From positions 1,870,001-1,934,000 of the forward strand of contig CP058931.1 of assembly GCA_024760505.1 (NCBI GenBank): a DNA stretch of 64,000 nucleotides. The letters run 5' to 3'. How positions within the stretch are numbered: the stretch's first letter is position 1; every line of letters begins with the position of its first letter. The notes below the pieces were generated by a model, which saw only the letters and a program-made list of their open reading frames with translations, was not told the DNA's origin and did no database searches. The translations under genes were made by a program, and so were the position numbers. Shown piece by piece: positions 44,438 to 52,921 of the stretch. The stretch is from Nitrospira sp. Lineage in GTDB: Bacteria; Nitrospirota; Nitrospiria; Nitrospirales; UBA8639.

Positions 44438-44626
44438 GCCGGGTTTCGCCCCGGCTGGCGAGGTCCTTTTGTTTCGGCAAAAGGACCCAAAACCAGTGAC
44501 GCCCCGTCCGGTCACATTAGGATGGGTCGGACGCAAGTCTTAGGAGGGCGGACCAACTCGCTCTGCTCAAACAAGGCCCGCCAGGGGATGAGGGCGTCCG
44601 ACCCAAGGACCGGACGGCAGGCGTCA
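44438..44626 (+). repeat. Structured intergenic repeat SR, copy 3
   Basis: It has a perfect 10-bp hairpin GGTCCTTTTG/CAAAAGGACC (44462-44487). The long stem GACGCC plus CCGTCCGGTC (44498-44513) pairs with GACCGGACGG and GGCGTC (44608-44625). An 11-bp inner stem GGGTCGGACGC/GCGTCCGACCC (44524-44534 and 44594-44604) is exact. The loop reads AACTCGCTCTGCTCAAACAA. The shared left flank begins near 44328 (TGATGTGTATCGAGAGCCAA). Confidence 0.85.
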
Positions 44627-44760
44627 GTCAACGGCAACAGGCACATAGACACAGAAGACTTGGGAAATTCATTGGAATCACTATAGGAAACACGAGTTGT
44701 GATGAGACTCTATATCGTACTGATGGCTCCAATCTTGTTATCAACATGATGTTCTGTGAT

Positions 44761-44948
44761 GCCGGGTCTCGGCCCGGCAGCCGAGGTCCTTTTGTTTCGG
44801 CAAAAGGACCCAAAACCATTGACGCCCCGTCTGGCCTCATGAGAGGGGAGGGACGCAAATTTGCGGAGGGCGGCCCAACTCGCCGGGCTCAAACAAGGTC
44901 CGCCAGGGAATGAGAGCGTCCCTCTTTGGGCCAGACGGCAGGCGTCGG
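44761..44948 (+). repeat. Structured intergenic repeat SR, copy 4 (with compensating changes)
   Basis: The hairpins are GCCGGG/CCCGGC (44761-44778) and GGTCCTTTTG/CAAAAGGACC (44785-44810). The long stem reads CCGTCTGGCC (44827-44836) with GGCCAGACGG (44929-44938), where copies 1 and 3 have CCGTCCGGTC with GACCGGACGG. Two base pairs have changed on both sides. The inner stem is GAGGGACGC/GCGTCCCTC. The right flank to 45011 matches that of copy 1. Confidence 0.85.
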
Positions 44949-45007
44949 AGCAGGAGAGTTAAAACTTTCAGGGATGCATATGAAAAGCAGGGAAACATAC
45001 ATTCTGT

Positions 45008-45844
45008 ATGATCGGTAAATCCATGAGACACCTGTGGAGAGGCTCGGGGACGAATTTCGGCTTGTCGTTTCTGGCTGCGTTTGCCTTGATCCCTTTGCTG
45101 TGGATGCTGAGTGTGTCCTTTATGGCTCCGGGGGAGGCCAGCAATTTTCCGCCGCCGCTGTTGCCGGAGCATCCGACGCTCGCCAATTATATTAAGCTCT
45201 TTGAATATTCCAGCATGGGCAGGAACTTCTTGAATTCCCTGTTTGTTGCGACGGCGGCCACCCTGTTGTCACTCACGTTTAATGTGGCTGCCGGATATGC
45301 GTTTGCCAAACTGGAGTTCAAGGGACGGCACCTGCTGTTCCGCGGGCTGTTGAGTGCCCTGGTCATTCCGGCTCAGGTGTCCATGATTCCGCTGTTCTTG
45401 ATGTTGAAAGGGATGGGGCTGGTGAATAGCTGGATCGGTGTGCTGATCCCCTTTGTGGCCAGCATATTTGGTATATTTCTAGTACGGCAGTATGCCTTGT
45501 CCATTCCGACGGAACTGATCGAGTCGGCCCGGATTGAAGGGGCCAGTGAACTACGCATTTTCCGGTCGGTCGTGGTGCCGTTACTGACACCCATTCTGAT
45601 TACACTGGGGCTGTTTACCTTTATGGCCGCATGGAATGATTTTTTATGGCCGCTGATCGTCCTGACCGACAGTGATAAATATACCCTGCCGATTGCGCTG
45701 GCCTCTTTGTCACGTGAGCATGTGCAGGATGTCGAACTGATGATGGCAGGTGCGGTGATCACCGTGACACCGGTCCTGATTCTTTTTCTGATGCTCCAGC
45801 GTTTTTATATGAGCGGAAATCTTGCGGGAAGTGTCAAAGGATGA
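45008..45844 (+). CDS. Carbohydrate ABC transporter permease 2 (MalG/UgpE-like)
   Basis: This is the second membrane subunit of the sugar importer. It has about six helices, beginning with NFGLSFLAAFALIPLLWMLS, and the EAA loop ESARIEGASELRIFRSVVVP. Its length is 278 residues. The ATG at 45008 is in the right flank of repeat SR copy 4, in the sequence TTCTGTATGATC that also holds the start of the binding-protein gene. A second ATG at 45023 may be the original start. The stop overlaps the next gene as ATGA. Confidence 0.88.
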   Translation: MIGKSMRHLWRGSGTNFGLSFLAAFALIPLLWMLSVSFMAPGEASNFPPPLLPEHPTLANYIKLFEYSSMGRNFLNSLFVATAATLLSLTFNVAAGYAFAKLEFKGRHLLFRGLLSALVIPAQVSMIPLFLMLKGMGLVNSWIGVLIPFVASIFGIFLVRQYALSIPTELIESARIEGASELRIFRSVVVPLLTPILITLGLFTFMAAWNDFLWPLIVLTDSDKYTLPIALASLSREHVQDVELMMAGAVITVTPVLILFLMLQRFYMSGNLAGSVKG

Positions 45845-48800
45845 GAGGTGTATGGCGTGCAGCCGGCTTCCTCTTTGTCGGCATGGTCTGGTTGTTATTG
45901 CCGGTGTGCGCATTCGGGGAGAATCCCGCCGGCAATGATTTTCGGTTGCTTGATGGTTTTGAGAATGTCGGGGAATGGAAGACCATCGCGACGGAATACA
46001 GCGAGGCCTCGATCAGGACGACTGGAGGCGTGAAGGGCAATGCGCTTCAACTGTCCTATGAACTTCGAACCGCCGGGACCGCCAATGTCCATCGGGCACT
46101 TCAGCTTGATTTGTCGAACAATTTCGAGATTGCATTTAAACTCAGGGGGCATGCGCCACAATCTACTTTTGAGATTCGGCTGGTTGATGACAGCGGAGCG
46201 AATGTCTGGTGGAAGCAGTTTCATGATTATGAATTTCCTGATGACTGGACAACCGTTCGTATTCGGCGAAGCGATATCCACTTTGCCTGGGGGCCGATCA
46301 AGGACCATGATCTGAGCACCATCGCCAAATTTGAATTTGTGATTCTTGGCGAAACCGGTGACAAGGGTACGGTCGAGTTCGATACCCTCCGGATGCGGCC
46401 ACTTCCTGAGCCGCCCACCGTGATTCCGCCGGTCGTGGCAATGGCCGGCGACGTCCCTACCCCTGCCGTCGTTGACGGTAATCCGGAAACCACCTGGACT
46501 ACCGACACACCCACGGAACTCATATTTGATCTGGGCTATTTGCGCGATCTTGGCGGACTGACCTTGCGATGGGCCGAGGGTCAAATGCCGGAGGCAATTG
46601 ACATGGCCCTTTCCGAAGATGGAACAGAATGGACCATGCCGCATTGGGAGCTGGGTACCGGGCCTTCCTCGTCAGGAACCATCGGTTATTTGCGGACGGC
46701 AGAGGCGTTCGGGCGTTATGTTCGTCTTTCACTTACCCCGGCATCGGGCGGACGGATTGGCTTGCTGGAAGCTCGGATTGAACCACCGGAATTCGGGCAG
46801 GATGACAATCGGTTTCTTCTGTCCTTAGCCAGGGAAGCCAAAAAGGGATCGTATCCGCGCAGTTTCCTTGGTGAGCAGATCTATTGGACCGTCGTTGGCC
46901 CTCCACAGGGTGGCCGGTCGGCCCTACTGTCTGAAGATGGTGCCATGGAACCGGGCCCCGGCGCGTTCTCGATTGAGCCGTTTCTTCTTGAGAATGAGTC
47001 GGTGCTGAGCTGGGCCGATGGCGAACATCATCACAGCCTGCTGGATGAGTATCTGCCCTTGCCGCGCGTGCGCCGGACCCATGAGGGCCTATCATTGGAT
47101 ATCAGTGCACATCGTCCGCCTGTTCCCGCTGGAGGAGAAGGGGGAACGGACGGCCATGCCCGTGATGTGGTGACCAGATATCGTGTGGTCAATACCGGCA
47201 CGATCCCTCGAACGTTCACCCTGGCTCTCGCCATCCGCCCCATGCAGGTTGATCCGCCTACGCAGATTCTGAACCTTGTGGGTGGTGTCAGCAACATTGA
47301 TCAAATCGGCTGGGATGGTGCCGCGTTTCAGGTGAATGGTGCCTGGTCCGTGTATCCTGATCTGAAGCCGGACCAGGTCTCGCTCGTGGAATTTGAACGG
47401 GCCGGGTTTCCGCATGTGCAGGATGCCGGGGCAAGCACGGTTTCGCAAAGCCTCGTGGCGCCGGGAGGATTCGGTTCCGGCGTCATGTATTTTCATGTTG
47501 CTCTTAAGCCGGATGAGGTTCGTGAAGTTTCTGTCGTCACGGTCCTCGATTCCGATAGGGGGCCTGCGCCCGACCTGAACCGCGAGGCCATTGATGCCGG
47601 AGAAAATACCGCAGCCGAGGAATGGCGGGACATCCTCAATCAGGTGAGCATTTCGGGTCCGCCTGAATCCATGCCGATGCTGAATAGTCTGAAAACCGCG
47701 TTGGCTCATATGATGATCACGCGCGACGGGCCGGCACTGCGTCCGGGTCCACGCACCTATGCCCGTTCGTGGATACGTGATGGCGCGATGATGAGTGAAA
47801 GTTTCCTGCGTCTCGGGCAGAACGACCCTGCTGTTGAGTATGCCCGCTGGTACGCACCGCACCAGTTCTCCAGTGGCAAAGTCCCCTGCTGTGTGGACAA
47901 GCGTGGCGCGGATCCGGTTGTGGAAAATGACAGCCATGGAGAACTGATTTTTCTGATTGTGGATATTTACCGGTACACCGGGAATCGGGCCTTTGCTGAG
48001 ATGATGTGGCCCTATGTGGATAAGGCGGCGGCGGCCCTCGATACCTTGAGGCTGTCGGAACGCACGGAGCATAACCGTCAAGGTGATCGCAAGGCATTTT
48101 ATGGTCTGTTACCGCCCTCGGTGAGCCATGAAGGTTATTTGGACCGTCCGGCCTATTCATTCTGGGATAATTTCTGGGGTCTGAAAGGATTGAATGATGC
48201 GGCGTTTCTTGCCGAGGAACTGGGTCACCCTGACCGCGCAGCCGACATCAAAGCCGATGCCGCTGAATTTGCCGCAGATATCAGCGCGTCTGTCAGTTTG
48301 TTGGGCGAAGAACTCGGGCACGTGCCGGGGGCCGCAGACCGAAAAGATTTTGACCCGACATCTACGACGATCGCGCTTTCGCCGACCGGGGCGGCGGCGG
48401 CCCTGCCACGAGAGTTGCTGATAGCCACGTTTGAAAAAGCCTGGTCCGAGTTTGTGGCGCGGCGCGATGGCACCAAGGCGTGGGCGGTCTATACCCCCTA
48501 TGAATTCCGTCAGGTGAGCGCGCTTGTGCGGTTGGGTGAGCTGGAACGTGCGCATGCCCTGCTTGATTTCTATATGCGGGACCGTCGCCCGGCCGCGTGG
48601 AACCAATGGAGCGAGGTGATCGGCCGGCTTGAACGGGATCCGCATTTTATTGGTGATATGCCCCATACCTGGGTGGGATCGGATTTCATCCGGGCGGTGC
48701 TTGATCTGTTTGTGTATGCTGATACAGAAACCGGCTCGCTGGTCATCGGCGCGGGTCTGCCCCGAAATTGGTTGCAGGGTGAAGGCATCCGGGTGCAGGG

Positions 48801-48990
48801 GTTGAGAACCCCGTATGGCGAAGTGTCCTATGCGGCACGTGATGAAGGCGGGCAGGTGCGCGTTGATCTGGTAGGATCGACCATGCCACCCGGCGGTTTT
48901 GTTCTACCAGCTTCACTGAAGGGCGACGTCAGGGTAACATTCAATGGAACCCCGATGGAGGATCTTCTGAGAGAGACCCTGGCACAATGA
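45841..48990 (+). CDS. Secreted discoidin/six-hairpin glycosidase-like protein 1
   Basis: The 1049-residue protein has a signal peptide (ending LPVCAFGENP). A CBM-like beta-sandwich of about 150 residues and an F5/8 type C (discoidin) domain around residues 200-315 (VDGNPETTWTTDTPTELIFD) follow. The C-terminal part, about 600-1000, is an all-helical six-hairpin domain: SWIRDGAMMSESFLRLG, DSHGELIFLIVDIYRY, LPPSVSHEGY, YSFWDNFWGLKGLN and GDMPHTWVGSDFIRAVLDL. It has a paralogue at 52921. It probably trims an extracellular or periplasmic glycan to supply the transporter. The exact GH family is not clear to me. Confidence 0.75.
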   Translation: MRGVWRAAGFLFVGMVWLLLPVCAFGENPAGNDFRLLDGFENVGEWKTIATEYSEASIRTTGGVKGNALQLSYELRTAGTANVHRALQLDLSNNFEIAFKLRGHAPQSTFEIRLVDDSGANVWWKQFHDYEFPDDWTTVRIRRSDIHFAWGPIKDHDLSTIAKFEFVILGETGDKGTVEFDTLRMRPLPEPPTVIPPVVAMAGDVPTPAVVDGNPETTWTTDTPTELIFDLGYLRDLGGLTLRWAEGQMPEAIDMALSEDGTEWTMPHWELGTGPSSSGTIGYLRTAEAFGRYVRLSLTPASGGRIGLLEARIEPPEFGQDDNRFLLSLAREAKKGSYPRSFLGEQIYWTVVGPPQGGRSALLSEDGAMEPGPGAFSIEPFLLENESVLSWADGEHHHSLLDEYLPLPRVRRTHEGLSLDISAHRPPVPAGGEGGTDGHARDVVTRYRVVNTGTIPRTFTLALAIRPMQVDPPTQILNLVGGVSNIDQIGWDGAAFQVNGAWSVYPDLKPDQVSLVEFERAGFPHVQDAGASTVSQSLVAPGGFGSGVMYFHVALKPDEVREVSVVTVLDSDRGPAPDLNREAIDAGENTAAEEWRDILNQVSISGPPESMPMLNSLKTALAHMMITRDGPALRPGPRTYARSWIRDGAMMSESFLRLGQNDPAVEYARWYAPHQFSSGKVPCCVDKRGADPVVENDSHGELIFLIVDIYRYTGNRAFAEMMWPYVDKAAAALDTLRLSERTEHNRQGDRKAFYGLLPPSVSHEGYLDRPAYSFWDNFWGLKGLNDAAFLAEELGHPDRAADIKADAAEFAADISASVSLLGEELGHVPGAADRKDFDPTSTTIALSPTGAAAALPRELLIATFEKAWSEFVARRDGTKAWAVYTPYEFRQVSALVRLGELERAHALLDFYMRDRRPAAWNQWSEVIGRLERDPHFIGDMPHTWVGSDFIRAVLDLFVYADTETGSLVIGAGLPRNWLQGEGIRVQGLRTPYGEVSYAARDEGGQVRVDLVGSTMPPGGFVLPASLKGDVRVTFNGTPMEDLLRETLAQ

Positions 48991-49069
48991 CAGGTATACG
49001 GCCTGAACTCTACCCCACCTACACCTCCCCTTGTATCATGAAAGAATCTCAAAGACGATGGTTGTCTCT

Positions 49070-49240
49070 TTATTCACCCTGGAGCCTGATAGCCCGACTC
49101 CCCTTTGGTCAGAGAAGACCGGTTGTAAGCTTGGTGCGTCAGGCTCCGCCTCCGTATCAGCCCGTACAGTTGCCTGGGCCATTGAAGCCCGTATCGACAA
49201 GGCTGGGCGCGTTCGCGGGAGGCATGAACCGGGAGGAGGT
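49070..49240 (+). ncRNA. Candidate IS110 bridge-type RNA
   Basis: In the IS110 family a structured RNA from the non-coding end guides target choice. Between the previous gene and the transposase lies GGAGCCTGA (49081-49089) pairing exactly with TCAGGCTCC (49139-49147) around a 49-base loop. The loop contains GGTC-AGAGAA-GACC, and a GCCC/GGGC stem follows. The structure and position fit, but the two guide loops cannot be assigned here. Confidence 0.4.
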
Positions 49241-49244
49241 CCTG

Positions 49245-50186
49245 ATGGAACTGACACCGTGCTGTGTAGGCATTGATGTGGCGAAAGCCAAACTGGATGT
49301 GGCGCTCTCGCCCACCGAGCCGATTGTGACCGTCGACAATACGGAGGCCGGCCTGCAGCCCCTGCTCAGGCAGCTGCATCGCGTGCGGCCTACTCGGATC
49401 GTGGTGGAGGCCACGGGCGGATATGAACAGCTCGTGGTGCGCCTGTTGGTGGACGCGGGGTTGCCGATCATTGTGGTCAATCCGCGGCAGGTGCGCGCCT
49501 TTGCCAAAGCGACGGGGCAGTTGGCCAAGACCGATGCGATTGACGCCCGCCTGCTGGCTCTCTTTGCGGCTCGCGTGCAACCCGCCCTGCGGACCCAGCC
49601 CGATCAAGCCACGGCGGCGTTGGCCGCCTTGCTGGCCCGTCGGCGACAACTGGTGGCGATGATCACCGATGAGAAACATCGCCGGCACCTGGCCACACCA
49701 CCCATTCGCCAGAGCATTCAGAAGCATCTCGGTTGGTTGGAGCGCCAATTGGCTACCCTGGATACCGAGTTCACCACGACGATCCGGCAAAGTCCCGTCT
49801 GGCAGGAGCACGAAGACCTTCTGCAGAGTGTGCCCGGCGTGGGCCCTGTGCTGAGTCGGACCCTGCTGGCCGATCTGCCGGAGTTGGGGACCTTGTCCCG
49901 TCGGCAAATTGCGGCCCTCGTAGGAATCGCGCCTTTTAATCAGGACAGTGGCACCCGGCGCGGGCATCGAACGTGTTGGGGCGGACGGGCCCCTGTGCGC
50001 ACCGCACTGTATATGGCGACACTCGTGGCCACCAAATGCAATCCGGTGATTGCGGTCTTCTATTACCGGCTCCTCATGGCGGGCAAACGGAAAAAAGTGG
50101 CGTTGGTCGCCTGCATGCGAAAGTTGCTGACAATTCTGAATGCAATGGTCCAGCATAAGACGAAGTGGTTAGAGATACGTAGTTAG
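49245..50186 (+). mobile_element. IS110-family transposase
   Basis: This DEDD transposase has the N-terminal RuvC-like block CVGIDVAKAKLDVALSP, then IVVEATGGYEQLVVRLL and LAKTDAIDARLLALFAARV. The C-terminal Transposase_20 domain reads LLQSVPGVGPVLSRTLLADL and IAALVGIAPFNQDSGTRRGH, and holds the Ser region. The ATG at 49245 has GGGAGGAGG six bases upstream; frames upstream add no family sequence. The length of 313 residues is complete. IS110 elements have no terminal inverted repeats, so the exact ends are not visible. It separates the first six-hairpin gene from the beta-glucosidase gene. Confidence 0.9.
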
Positions 50187-50415
50187 GCGAGTTGACATTG
50201 AAGACAGTTGCTTACAAAGGGGAGGAAGCAGCCAGTCATTTTAGGTCTTCCGACATTCGCCCGGGATACAATTTGCTTTTGATCGATTGTGAATCTCCCT
50301 CCTTAGTCTTCTCCTTACAAAGAAGTGGAATTCCAAGCTGATGTCTGTCGCAAGAGGAGCACGAGAAGAAATTGACCCATGGAAAAATCAGAGAAAGAAA
50401 AAAGGATAAACGTAG

Positions 50416-51795
50416 ATGAAAAAACAAGCGACATTTCCCGAGGGGTTTCTCTGGGGTGCTGCCACATCGGCCTATCAGATTGAGGGGGCACCGCTGGCCG
50501 ATGGTGCAGGTCCAAGCATCTGGCAGCGTTTTGCTCACACGCCGGGAAATATCCTGAATGGCGATACCGGCGATGTCGCTTGCGATCATTATCATCGCTG
50601 GCGCGAGGATATCGCCCTCATGAAGGAGCTGGGATTGCAGGCCTATCGGTTTTCGGTGGCCTGGGCGCGTATTTTTCCTGAAGGCAAAGGAAGCCTGAAC
50701 GAGAAGGGCCTGGATTTTTACGAAAGACTTGTTGACGGTCTTCTGGAGGCCGGGATTGAACCGCTCCTGACATTGTATCACTGGGATTTGCCCGCAGCGT
50801 TGGACGATCTTGGCGGATGGCTGAATCCGGACATTGCGCATTGGTTTGCCGATTATGGGGAAGCGATGTACCGGCGGTTGGACGGGCGGGTTAAAAAATG
50901 GACGACACTCAATGAACCCTGGGTGGTCACGGATGGCGGCTATTTGCATGGCGTCCTGGCCCCGGGGCATTCCTGTCATTATGAAGCGCCGGTTGCCGCA
51001 CATCATCTGATGCGCGCTCATGGTGCCGCCGTTCAGGCCTATCGTGCGGTCGGGGCCCATGAAATCGGCCTGGTGGTGAATATCGAGCCGAAGTATCCGG
51101 CGTCGGATGATCCGAAAGATCTGGCGGCGACCAATCGTGCGGATGCGTATATGAACCGGCAGTTTCTTGATCCCGCGCTCCTGGGATCTTATCCGGAGGA
51201 AATGACGGAGATCTTCGGTGACGCCTGGCCTGAATGGCCTGCCAAGGACTTCGAGCTTATGTGTCAGAAGATCGATTTTGTCGGGCTGAATTATTACACG
51301 CGTGCCGTGACAGGGGATGGCCCGGACTGCCTGCCTGTCCGGGCCAGGACTGTTCGCCCGCTCCACAAGACCTACACGGAAACCGGGTGGGAGGTCTATC
51401 CGGACGGGCTTTCCGACACGCTCCTCTGGCTTAAGAATCGTTATGGTGAGATGCCGCTGTATATCACCGAGAATGGCTCGGCCTTCTTTGATCCGCCGAA
51501 AGCGATTCATGGACGGGTCATTGATCCGGTGCGGATGCACTATCTGAACCAGCATCTGTGCGCGGTCCGGACCGCGATTGAGAAAGGCGTTGATGTGCGG
51601 GGATATATGGCCTGGTCTCTGATGGACAACTATGAATGGTCCTTCGGGTATGCCAAGCGATTCGGCATTGTTCATGTCGATTTTGAGACGCTTGAGCGCA
51701 CGCCGAAGGATACAGCCCGGTATTATTCGAAAATTATCGAATCCAATGGTGCGGTTCTGGACGAACCCTTTCTGCCTCTTTCCGTGCATACCTAA
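50416..51795 (+). CDS. GH1 beta-glucosidase
   Basis: GH1 enzymes release beta-linked glucose or galactose from short saccharides, usually in the cytoplasm. The 459-residue protein starts FPEGFLWGAATSAYQIEGAP. The acid/base is in TTLNEPWVV and the nucleophile in YITENGSAFFD. YRFSVAWARIFPEGKG and AWSLMDNYEWSFGY are further family hallmarks. No signal peptide is present. AAAGGAT lies upstream of the ATG. The ATPase gene of the importer starts two bases after its stop, which ties the enzyme to imported sugar. Confidence 0.93.
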   Translation: MKKQATFPEGFLWGAATSAYQIEGAPLADGAGPSIWQRFAHTPGNILNGDTGDVACDHYHRWREDIALMKELGLQAYRFSVAWARIFPEGKGSLNEKGLDFYERLVDGLLEAGIEPLLTLYHWDLPAALDDLGGWLNPDIAHWFADYGEAMYRRLDGRVKKWTTLNEPWVVTDGGYLHGVLAPGHSCHYEAPVAAHHLMRAHGAAVQAYRAVGAHEIGLVVNIEPKYPASDDPKDLAATNRADAYMNRQFLDPALLGSYPEEMTEIFGDAWPEWPAKDFELMCQKIDFVGLNYYTRAVTGDGPDCLPVRARTVRPLHKTYTETGWEVYPDGLSDTLLWLKNRYGEMPLYITENGSAFFDPPKAIHGRVIDPVRMHYLNQHLCAVRTAIEKGVDVRGYMAWSLMDNYEWSFGYAKRFGIVHVDFETLERTPKDTARYYSKIIESNGAVLDEPFLPLSVHT

Positions 51796-51796
51796 C

Positions 51797-52921
51797 ATGG
51801 CCAGTCTGACCCTGCGAAATATTCACAAAAGTTTTGGCAAGACCGCCGTGTTGTCGGGAATTGACCTTGATGTCGCCGATGGCGAGTTTGCGGTGATTGT
51901 CGGTCCCTCGGGTTGCGGCAAGTCAACGCTGTTGCGTACCATTGCGGGCCTCGAAGAGATCGATACGGGAACTATCAAAATCGGTGAGACCGATGTCTCG
52001 AGGTTTCCCCCTTCCGAGCGCGGTATTGCGATGGTGTTTCAGTCCTATGCGTTGTATCCGCATATGACTGTCTATGACAACATGAGCTTCGGGATGAAAA
52101 TTGCCGGAGCTTCAGCCACAGAAATTGATCAGGCGGTGCGCGCGGCTGCTGAGACGCTCGGCCTGACCGCGCTGCTTGAGCGGAAACCGAAAGAGCTTTC
52201 CGGTGGACAGCGCCAGCGCACGGCTATTGGCCGGGCGATCGTCAGGCGTCCGCGAATTTTCCTCTTTGATGAACCGCTTTCCAATCTGGATGCCTCGCTT
52301 CGTGTGAAGATGCGTCATGAGATTGCGCGACTGCACGAGACGCTTGAGACCACCATGATCTATGTCACGCATGATCAGGTCGAGGCCATGACGTTGGCGG
52401 ATCGGATCGTGGTCCTCAGAGATGGATGTATTGAACAGACGGGTTCCCCCAATGAACTGTACAAGTATCCTGCCAACCGCTTTGTTGCCGGTTTTATCGG
52501 ATCGCCGGCCATGAATTTCCTGGCCGGGGTCGTGGTCGATCGCCGCCAGGATACCACAACGGTCCGACTTCACAGTGGAGCGACGATCCAGGTGAATGGC
52601 GTGGCCGGAGCATTGCCCCCTGATACTCCGGTCATGCTTGGCATTCGTCCCGAGCATCTGGCGACGGGGGGTGATCGCAACCTCGTCGAGACGCAGATCA
52701 TGCTGGTAGAGCCACTCGGCAGCCATTCCTATGTCTATCTGGAAACCCCGGATGCCGAGGACCTGCTGATCCTCCGCGCATCCGGCGAGTTCGGTTTCGC
52801 GAAGGGCGACCGGCTGACGGTATGTCTTGCGGCAGACCACTGCCATCTGTTCGGGAAAGACGGAATGGAGCTTCGGCACAAACCTTCCGGAAACCTCACG
52901 ACAAGTCAGGGAGATCACTGA
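51797..52921 (+). CDS. Carbohydrate ABC transporter ATP-binding protein (UgpC/MsmK-like)
   Basis: This ATPase drives the sugar importer. Walker A is GPSGCGKSTLL, the Q-loop follows in VFQSYALYPHMT, the signature is LSGGQRQRTAIGRAI, and Walker B is IFLFDEPLSNLD with the switch His in VTHDQVEAM. The C-terminal OB-type regulatory domain (about residues 240-374) contains VMLGIRPEHLATGG. The 374-residue length is usual. The ATG at 51797 begins two bases after the beta-glucosidase stop. The stop overlaps the ATG of the next gene (TGATG). Confidence 0.93.
   Translation: MASLTLRNIHKSFGKTAVLSGIDLDVADGEFAVIVGPSGCGKSTLLRTIAGLEEIDTGTIKIGETDVSRFPPSERGIAMVFQSYALYPHMTVYDNMSFGMKIAGASATEIDQAVRAAAETLGLTALLERKPKELSGGQRQRTAIGRAIVRRPRIFLFDEPLSNLDASLRVKMRHEIARLHETLETTMIYVTHDQVEAMTLADRIVVLRDGCIEQTGSPNELYKYPANRFVAGFIGSPAMNFLAGVVVDRRQDTTTVRLHSGATIQVNGVAGALPPDTPVMLGIRPEHLATGGDRNLVETQIMLVEPLGSHSYVYLETPDAEDLLILRASGEFGFAKGDRLTVCLAADHCHLFGKDGMELRHKPSGNLTTSQGDH

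Noticed and set aside
44462..44487. The GGTCCTTTTG/CAAAAGGACC hairpin as a simple terminator
   Set aside because: It lacks a following T-run and recurs with the same downstream structure in the other copies, so it is better read as part of the structured repeat.
40466..44948. CRISPR array
   Set aside because: The repeats are about 190-300 bases, widely and unevenly spaced, and separated by genes, with no cas genes nearby.
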